From Colimorpha sp045598945 (GTDB lineage Bacteria > Bacteroidota > Bacteroidia > Bacteroidales > P3), in the NCBI GenBank assembly GCA_045598945.1, contig JAZRVD010000181.1, positions 1-11,719 of the forward strand: 11,719 nucleotides of DNA, in the 5' to 3' direction. The notes beneath the pieces were generated by a model. That model was not told the origin of the DNA and did no database searches. It saw only the letters and a list, made by a program, of their open reading frames with translations. Every line of letters begins with the position of its first letter. Positions within the stretch are counted from its first letter, which is position 1. A program made the position numbers and the translations under genes. This document shows positions 7,274 through 11,719 of this stretch, one piece after another.

Positions 7274-8665
7274 ATGAGACATCAAAACTTTATAGACCGC
7301 GACAAGCTGTACGGTCTGCTCGAAAACAACGCTCCAAACGAGAGCCAGCTCAACGACATACTCAACAAAGCACGAAAGCTCAAAGGTCTCTCCCTCGAAG
7401 ATGTAGCAAAACTGCTATGTGTAGAAAAAGAAGAAGACATAAAGAAAATTCTCGACACAGCCCACTACTGCAAGGAAGAGATCTACGGCAAGCGCCTTGT
7501 GTTCTTCGCACCCATCTACACCGGCAACGCCTGCGTGAACAACTGCGTTTACTGCGGATTTAGAAAAGACAACCTGCAACTAAAACGCAAAGTGCTGACA
7601 ATGGACGAGATAGAGCAAGAGACCCTACAGCTGCTGCGCATGGGGCACAAGCGTGCCCTGCTGATATGCGGCGAAAGCCCACGCAACAGCACAGACTATA
7701 TGGTAGAAGCTATACGCCGCACATACGCCGCCAAAGACGAGAAAGGCAGCACCATACGACGCATCAACGTAGAACTGGCGCCAATGAGCATAGAGGACTT
7801 TGCCAAGCTAAAAGCCGAAAAAATAGGCACCTACGTCTGTTTTCAAGAGACCTACGACCCTGTGGCATACAAAGAGTTTCACCCCGCCAACACCCCCAAG
7901 GGCGACTATCTGTACCGCCTGACAGTGATGGATAGAGCGCAAGAGGGTGGCATCAACGACGTAGGCATTGGCGTGCTGTTTGGACTGGTAGACTACCGTT
8001 TTGAGATACTGGCACTGATGGAGCATGCCCGCCACCTTGAGGAAGACTATGGCTGCGGCCCTCACACAGTATCATTTCCGCGCATAGAACCAGCCGAAGG
8101 CACTCCGTTCAGCCTGCCGGAGAACATACCGCACAAGGTGTCGGACAAAGACTTTATGAAGATTATCGCCATCATACGCATAGCCATGCCCTACACAGGC
8201 ATCATCATCTCTACACGCGAGACACCAGCCATGCGCGACGAGCTAATAAAATACGGCGTAAGCCAGATATCCGCCGCCAGCGAGACAAACCCCGGCGGCT
8301 ACGAGGATAAAGGCACTGGAGCACAGTTCACTTTGGGCGACCACCGCTCGCTCGACCAAGTGATAAGCAACATGATAGACAACGGATACATACCATCGTT
8401 CTGCACAGGCTGCTATCGCAAAGGACGCGTGGGTGCTGACTTCATGGACCTTGCCAAGCCAGGACTCATAAAAGAGTATTGCAAGCCCAACGCCATGTTC
8501 ACCTTCCGCGAGTACTTGGAAGACTACGCCTCGCCAGAGACCAAAGAAAAAGGCTTGCGCCTGCTAAAAGAGCTGACCGAAAGCTTCACGAAAGCAGAAC
8601 TGAAAAAGAAAGTAGAGGGCAACCTCTGCCGCATAGGCGATGGCGAACGCGACCTATATTTCTAA
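7274..8665 (+). CDS. hydG: [FeFe]-hydrogenase maturation radical SAM enzyme HydG (tyrosine lyase)
   Basis: Radical SAM enzyme that splits tyrosine into p-cresol and dehydroglycine, converting the latter to CO and cyanide on a special iron-sulfur cluster. The resulting Fe(CO)2(CN) unit is passed on for assembly of the hydrogenase H-cluster. The protein has 463 residues, normal for HydG. The SAM cluster motif CX3CX2C is C87, C91, C94 (CVNNCVYC). The HydG-specific C-terminal motif CX2CX22C is C377, C380 and C403; this separates it from ThiH and HydE. The open frame extends upstream to 7100, but that part overlaps the preceding gene and has a nonsense composition, so ATG at 7274 is chosen. It normally works with HydE and HydF, which are not in this window. 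It ends at a strong terminator. Confidence 0.97.
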   Translation: MRHQNFIDRDKLYGLLENNAPNESQLNDILNKARKLKGLSLEDVAKLLCVEKEEDIKKILDTAHYCKEEIYGKRLVFFAPIYTGNACVNNCVYCGFRKDNLQLKRKVLTMDEIEQETLQLLRMGHKRALLICGESPRNSTDYMVEAIRRTYAAKDEKGSTIRRINVELAPMSIEDFAKLKAEKIGTYVCFQETYDPVAYKEFHPANTPKGDYLYRLTVMDRAQEGGINDVGIGVLFGLVDYRFEILALMEHARHLEEDYGCGPHTVSFPRIEPAEGTPFSLPENIPHKVSDKDFMKIIAIIRIAMPYTGIIISTRETPAMRDELIKYGVSQISAASETNPGGYEDKGTGAQFTLGDHRSLDQVISNMIDNGYIPSFCTGCYRKGRVGADFMDLAKPGLIKEYCKPNAMFTFREYLEDYASPETKEKGLRLLKELTESFTKAELKKKVEGNLCRIGDGERDLYF

Positions 8666-8680
8666 AAAATTCACAATAGC

Positions 8681-8726
8681 AAAAAAAACAATCCCTCGGC
8701 GTAGCGTCGAGGGATTGTTCTTTTTT
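8681..8726. terminator. Bidirectional terminator between hydG and the DUF362 gene
   Basis: AACAATCCCTCGGCG (8687-8701) and CGTCGAGGGATTGTT (8705-8719) pair over 15 positions with a single G-U and a TAG loop. It is preceded by A8 (8681-8688, overlapping the stem base) and followed by C then T6 (8721-8726). So it can stop transcripts from both convergent genes. Confidence 0.95.
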
Positions 8727-8742
8727 ATAATTTCGCTACAGC

Positions 8743-9753
8743 TTAGTCTACATAGACAATCTTGTAGACCTTGGTGCCAAGACCAATCTCGGCTGCATAA
8801 TCGACGGTGTGAGGACCATGTTTCTCGTTGATACGATTGACAAGAGGCTCAGGATTGTTGTTCTCGTCCTTGTGGATAGCAAAAACTATGTCGAGACAAG
8901 CCTGATCAAGAGCCACAGGGTCGAGAGAGGCGAGTATACCCACGTCTTGCAGTTCAGGCTCGGCAGGGTGGCTGACGCAATCACAGTCGATAGACATATT
9001 GTTCATAACGCTGATATACAGAATATTCTTTCCAAACTTATCGGCAACAGCCTTGGCAGCTACAGCCATACTCTCGCAGAAAGCATCCTGGTCGGTCTCG
9101 TTGATATAGCGCCAAGCAGTGTCGGCTGTAGAGGCTTTTTGATAACGGCCGGCAGTGTGGATATACACCTTGCCATTGGCAGAAGCCACACCGATGCTCT
9201 GATTTTTAAGCACACCACCAAATCCTGCCATGCCATGACCTTTGAAATGGGCAAGATTGATAAGGAAGTCGTAGTTGTTGAGATGATCGCCAACGAGGTT
9301 GTATTTCATGTGAGGATTATCAACTACAGGTAGCTGTATTTCGCCGTTCTCGTCCATAATGTCGACCTTGGCGATGTCAAGAAATCCATGTTTCTTGATA
9401 GTGTTCCAATGGTCAGCAGAGGTGTTACGCTTGCCAGCGTATGCTGTATTGCACTCCACAATAGTGCCGTCGACCTTCTTTACCAGCTGCTCGATAAGTG
9501 CAGGCTGGAGGAAGTTGTTGCCGCCATCCTCGCCGGTAGAGATCTTGACGGCCACACGACCTGTGGCTTCAACGCCAAGAGCCTCGTACATCTTCACCAA
9601 ACTCTCTGGCGAAATAGTATGAGTCATATACACTACGGCAGTGTCGCAAGCCTGCTCTTCTACTACAGGCTCCTGCTGAGCACCGCCCTTGCAACTTACC
9701 ATAGCGGCCACAACAGCAGCCACAACAAACAATGATGATAAAACTTTTTTCAT
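8743..9753 (-). CDS. DUF362-family lipoprotein
   Basis: A 336-residue DUF362 protein; the biochemical role of this family is not established. The N-terminus MKKVLSSLFVVAAVVAAMVSC is a lipoprotein signal with the lipidated Cys at 21. The protein should therefore be exported and anchored in a membrane rather than acting in the cytosol. A short charged linker follows (QEPVVEEQ). The domain shows the DUF362 hallmarks: VAVKISTGEDGGNNFLQP near residue 70, INLAHFKGHGMAGFGGVLKN in the middle, and the Asp/Cys-rich DCDCVSHP and GILASLDPVALDQACLD stretches. There is no attached CX2CX2CX3C ferredoxin module, unlike some DUF362 proteins. Its start is only 15 nt after a terminator-like hairpin that follows hbd, and no TAnnTTTG box is evident between them. 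It converges on hydG, but a functional link is only a possibility. Confidence 0.88.
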   Translation of the reverse strand: MKKVLSSLFVVAAVVAAMVSCKGGAQQEPVVEEQACDTAVVYMTHTISPESLVKMYEALGVEATGRVAVKISTGEDGGNNFLQPALIEQLVKKVDGTIVECNTAYAGKRNTSADHWNTIKKHGFLDIAKVDIMDENGEIQLPVVDNPHMKYNLVGDHLNNYDFLINLAHFKGHGMAGFGGVLKNQSIGVASANGKVYIHTAGRYQKASTADTAWRYINETDQDAFCESMAVAAKAVADKFGKNILYISVMNNMSIDCDCVSHPAEPELQDVGILASLDPVALDQACLDIVFAIHKDENNNPEPLVNRINEKHGPHTVDYAAEIGLGTKVYKIVYVD

Positions 9754-9767
9754 AATATATAATTTAT

Positions 9768-9809
9768 AAAAAGACTTGAGGGAAATGGTCTTGCATTATC
9801 CCCCAAGTC
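9768..9809 (-). terminator. Terminator or attenuator after hbd
   Basis: On the minus strand GACTTGGGGGA (9809-9799) pairs with TCCCTCAAGTC (9783-9773) over 11 positions with one G-U. AATG/CATT can extend the stem inside, leaving a 6-nt loop. T5 follows (9772-9768). It begins 18 nt after the hbd stop and ends 15 nt before the DUF362 start codon. Confidence 0.8.
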
Positions 9810-9827
9810 AGAAATAATTATTTACAA

Positions 9828-10667
9828 TCAATATTTATAAAAGCCTTCGCCAGTCTTGCGACCCAAGAGTCCGGCACGCACCATCTTGCGAAGCAGCGGG
9901 TGAGGACGATACTTAGGATCGCCATACTCGTTATAAAGCACCTCCATGATGGCAAGGCACACGTCGAGACCAATAAGGTCGCCAAGAGCGAGAGGTCCCA
10001 TAGGATGGTTGGCACCAAGTTTCATGGCATTGTCGATGTCTTCAGCAGAAGCCACGCCATCGGCGAGAATGCCAACGCCTTCGTTGACGAGAGGCACAAG
10101 TATGCGGTTGACAACAAAGCCAGGGGCCTCGTTGACCATGACAGGAGTCTTGCCCATCTTGGTGGCGAGCTCCATAATCTGGTTGCAGACCTCTTCGCTT
10201 GTCTTCTGTCCCTTGATAACCTCAACGAGCTTCATGACAGGAGCTGGATTGAAGAAGTGCATGCCTATAAAGCGGTCTGCACGCTTGGTAACAGCAGCTA
10301 TCTCGGTGATAGAGAGCGACGATGTGTTGGTGGCAAAAATGGTTTCTGGCTTGCAGATGTCATCGAGTGTGGTAAAGACTTCCTTCTTGAGGTTCATATC
10401 CTCGGAAGCGGCTTCGATAACGAGGTCGGCATCAGCAAATGCAGCATAGTCGGTGGTAGTGGAGATATTCTTCATGGTAGCATCCATATACTCCTGCTGT
10501 ATCTTGCCTTTCTCTACGAGTTTGCCGAGAGACTTGCTGATACGAGCTACAGCCTTGTCGAGACTTGCCTGTGAACGGCTCTTCATAACTACGGCAAAGC
10601 CAGCCTGAGCAATAGCTTGCACTACACCCGACCCCATGGTGCCGGTACCAATAACATAGATTTTCAT
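9828..10667 (-). CDS. hbd: 3-hydroxybutyryl-CoA dehydrogenase
   Basis: Interconverts acetoacetyl-CoA and (S)-3-hydroxybutyryl-CoA with a nicotinamide cofactor, one step before crotonase. The 279 residues align along their whole length, as far as I recall it, with clostridial Hbd. Visible features: Rossmann GxGxxG (G7, G9, G12), NTSSLSI (114-120), catalytic His137 and Glu149 in GMHFFNPAPVMKLVEV, APGFVVNRIL with the active-site Asn, KLGANHPMGPLALGDLIGLD, and GRKTGEGFYKY at the end. A TTG codon six bases upstream would add two residues, but ATG at 10667 gives the standard MKIYVIGTGTMG start. The residues after the second beta strand (MKSRS, 28-32) differ from the usual acidic residue, suggesting NADPH (see findings). 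It lies 26 nt downstream of crt in the same operon and is followed by a terminator. Confidence 0.96.
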   Translation of the reverse strand: MKIYVIGTGTMGSGVVQAIAQAGFAVVMKSRSQASLDKAVARISKSLGKLVEKGKIQQEYMDATMKNISTTTDYAAFADADLVIEAASEDMNLKKEVFTTLDDICKPETIFATNTSSLSITEIAAVTKRADRFIGMHFFNPAPVMKLVEVIKGQKTSEEVCNQIMELATKMGKTPVMVNEAPGFVVNRILVPLVNEGVGILADGVASAEDIDNAMKLGANHPMGPLALGDLIGLDVCLAIMEVLYNEYGDPKYRPHPLLRKMVRAGLLGRKTGEGFYKY

Positions 10668-10693
10668 AATCAATAGATTTTATTTCTTAATTT

Positions 10694-11452
10694 TTATTTC
10701 TTGTGAAGAAAAGCATCCATACGCTGTTTTTGGTCGTCGGTGGCGAAGCAGTCGCCAAAGAGACGATTTTCGTAAGCTATAGCCTCATCGGCGGACATGT
10801 CGTACTCTGCATTGATGCACCGTTTGGCATATTCCACCGCCACAGGAGCGGCGGCGACTATTGCCTGCGCCAGCTTCATAGCCTCGTCGAGCAATACGGG
10901 CTGGTCGTAGACAGCATTGACCAAGCCTATGCGCAACGCCTCGTCGCTCTTGATAGGCTTGCCGGTAAAGATAAGCTGCTTTGCCATGCCCATGCCTACC
11001 AGGCGTGCCAGGCGAACAGTACCGCTAAAGCCCGGTATGATGCCCAGACCAACCTCTGGCTGTCCGAAACGTGCATTAGCAGAGCAGATACGAATGTCGC
11101 AGGCCATAGCAAGCTCACAGCCTCCGCCCAATGCAAAGCCATTAACAGCAGCGATGACAGGTATTGGCAACAGCTCTATCTTGCGAAACACGGCAGCGCC
11201 ACGCTTGCCAAAAGCATAGCCTTCGTCGACACCCAACGTTGCCATCTCCGAAATGTCGGCACCCGCCACAAACGACTTCTCACCATCGCCAGTGATAATA
11301 AGAGCGCGTGCAGCCTTGGTATCGAGATTGTCAAGAAAATGGTCCATCTCGTTAAGCACTGCGCTATTGAGAGCATTAAGCGCTTTGGGAACAGAAATTG
11401 TAAGAATACATACAGCGTCACGCTGTTCTACTTTTAGATGCTGATAATCCAT
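10694..11452 (-). CDS. crt: Crotonase / 3-hydroxybutyryl-CoA dehydratase (enoyl-CoA hydratase family)
   Basis: Interconverts 3-hydroxybutyryl-CoA and crotonyl-CoA. The 252 residues carry the crotonase fold signatures: oxyanion-hole segment FVAGADISEM (61-70), NGFALGGGCELAMACDIRI with catalytic Glu113, and FGQPEVGLGIIPGFSGTVRL with catalytic Glu133. The 20-residue spacing of the two Glu is that of true hydratases, so it should be active rather than a crotonase-fold relative with another reaction. MGMAKQLIFTGKPIKSDEALRIGLVN and the end ATDDQKQRMDAFLHK closely resemble clostridial Crt. It is the first gene of a two-gene operon with hbd. The remaining butyrate-pathway genes (thiolase, butyryl-CoA dehydrogenase with Etf, CoA transferase) are not in the window, so butyrate formation is inferred; the reverse oxidative direction is also possible. 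ATG at 11452. Confidence 0.96.
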   Translation of the reverse strand: MDYQHLKVEQRDAVCILTISVPKALNALNSAVLNEMDHFLDNLDTKAARALIITGDGEKSFVAGADISEMATLGVDEGYAFGKRGAAVFRKIELLPIPVIAAVNGFALGGGCELAMACDIRICSANARFGQPEVGLGIIPGFSGTVRLARLVGMGMAKQLIFTGKPIKSDEALRIGLVNAVYDQPVLLDEAMKLAQAIVAAAPVAVEYAKRCINAEYDMSADEAIAYENRLFGDCFATDDQKQRMDAFLHKK

Positions 11453-11524
11453 ATATTGAATAAATTTATATTATATTTATATTATATACACCGTCAGTCG
11501 CGCACCGACATCACCTCCCACCTT

Positions 11525-11554
11525 TTTGCAATAACGTTTATAAACAGTTGCAAA
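11525..11554. promoter_or_regulatory. Dyad over the crt-hbd start site, candidate operator
   Basis: TTTGCAA (11525-11531) and TTGCAAA (11548-11554) are inverted copies flanking the perfect 10-bp palindrome GTTTATAAAC (11536-11545), with spacers of 4 and 2 nt. The right arm overlaps the promoter -7 box, and the core falls about where transcription should begin. This position would suit a repressor. I do not recognise the site as that of a known regulator, and the A/T-rich context makes chance dyads likely. Confidence 0.35.
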
Positions 11555-11581
11555 TGTACAAAAAAAAGCAAAAACAGCAAA
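11551..11581 (-). promoter_or_regulatory. Promoter of the crt-hbd operon
   Basis: On the minus strand TTTG (11581-11578), exactly 19 nt, then TACATTTG (11558-11551), a full match to the Bacteroidota consensus with the same spacing as the beta-barrel promoter. The start site should lie near 11545, giving a leader of about 90 nt with an AT-rich stretch before the ATG. The remaining edge of the window (11582-11719) shows no supportable gene. Confidence 0.8.
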
Positions 11582-11719
11582 AAAATTTTGAGAAACGCAC
11601 TGCACAGCCACCTTCCTCCAAGCGGATACCATCAACTTATGCAACGCTATTGCTGAGCTATAGTCTATGAAAAACAACAACATGCCACTGCGTAGCACAA
11701 GCTGTTTCCATTGAAAAAC

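Noticed and set aside
10703..11437. Plus-strand 244-codon open frame opposite crt
   Set aside because: It is antisense to a well-conserved crotonase and has no recognisable domain.
11477..11698. Minus-strand 73-codon frame upstream of crt
   Set aside because: It spans the crt promoter and low-complexity A/T tracts and looks like translated noncoding DNA.

Overview
The window looks like chromosomal DNA from an anaerobic member of the Bacteroidota, probably order Bacteroidales. Several upstream regions carry the Bacteroidota promoter pattern: a TAnnTTTG box, in two cases preceded by TTTG at exactly 19 nt. Shine-Dalgarno sequences are not evident, intergenic DNA is A/T-rich with long homopolymers, and the proteins resemble Bacteroidales versions. 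An [FeFe]-hydrogenase maturase together with crotonase and 3-hydroxybutyryl-CoA dehydrogenase suggests a fermenter that makes H2 and possibly butyrate. I cannot name the genus.

Layout. Positions 1-1170 (minus) hold most of a cation/proton antiporter that runs off the left edge. Directly upstream (1180-2931, minus) is dnaX, the clamp-loader gamma/tau gene. Its single open frame is interrupted by an in-frame TAG at 1843-1845, exactly at the end of the clamp-loader core and inside the loop of a small hairpin. A 254-nt gap with the dnaX promoter and a 14-bp tandem repeat separates it from clpB (3186-5825, minus), an intact disaggregase. Next comes a small outer-membrane beta-barrel gene (6040-6768, minus) with a strong terminator and a textbook promoter.

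From a divergent promoter region (6769-7001) two plus-strand genes run: a small TM1266-type regulator (7002-7244) and hydG (7274-8665), which makes the CO/CN-bearing iron synthon of the hydrogenase H-cluster. hydE, hydF and the hydrogenase itself are not in the window. A bidirectional terminator separates hydG from a convergent DUF362 lipoprotein gene (8743-9753, minus). Upstream of that lies a crt-hbd operon (9828-11452, minus) for acetoacetyl-CoA to crotonyl-CoA interconversion, with a clear promoter and a dyad over the start site.

Most of this is ordinary core metabolism and housekeeping; I see no CRISPR array, mobile element, RNA gene or defence island. The points worth a second look are the dnaX stop codon, an antiporter lacking the usual transport aspartate, an Hbd with a cofactor-binding loop suggesting NADPH, and a terminator-like hairpin 15 nt before the DUF362 start codon.
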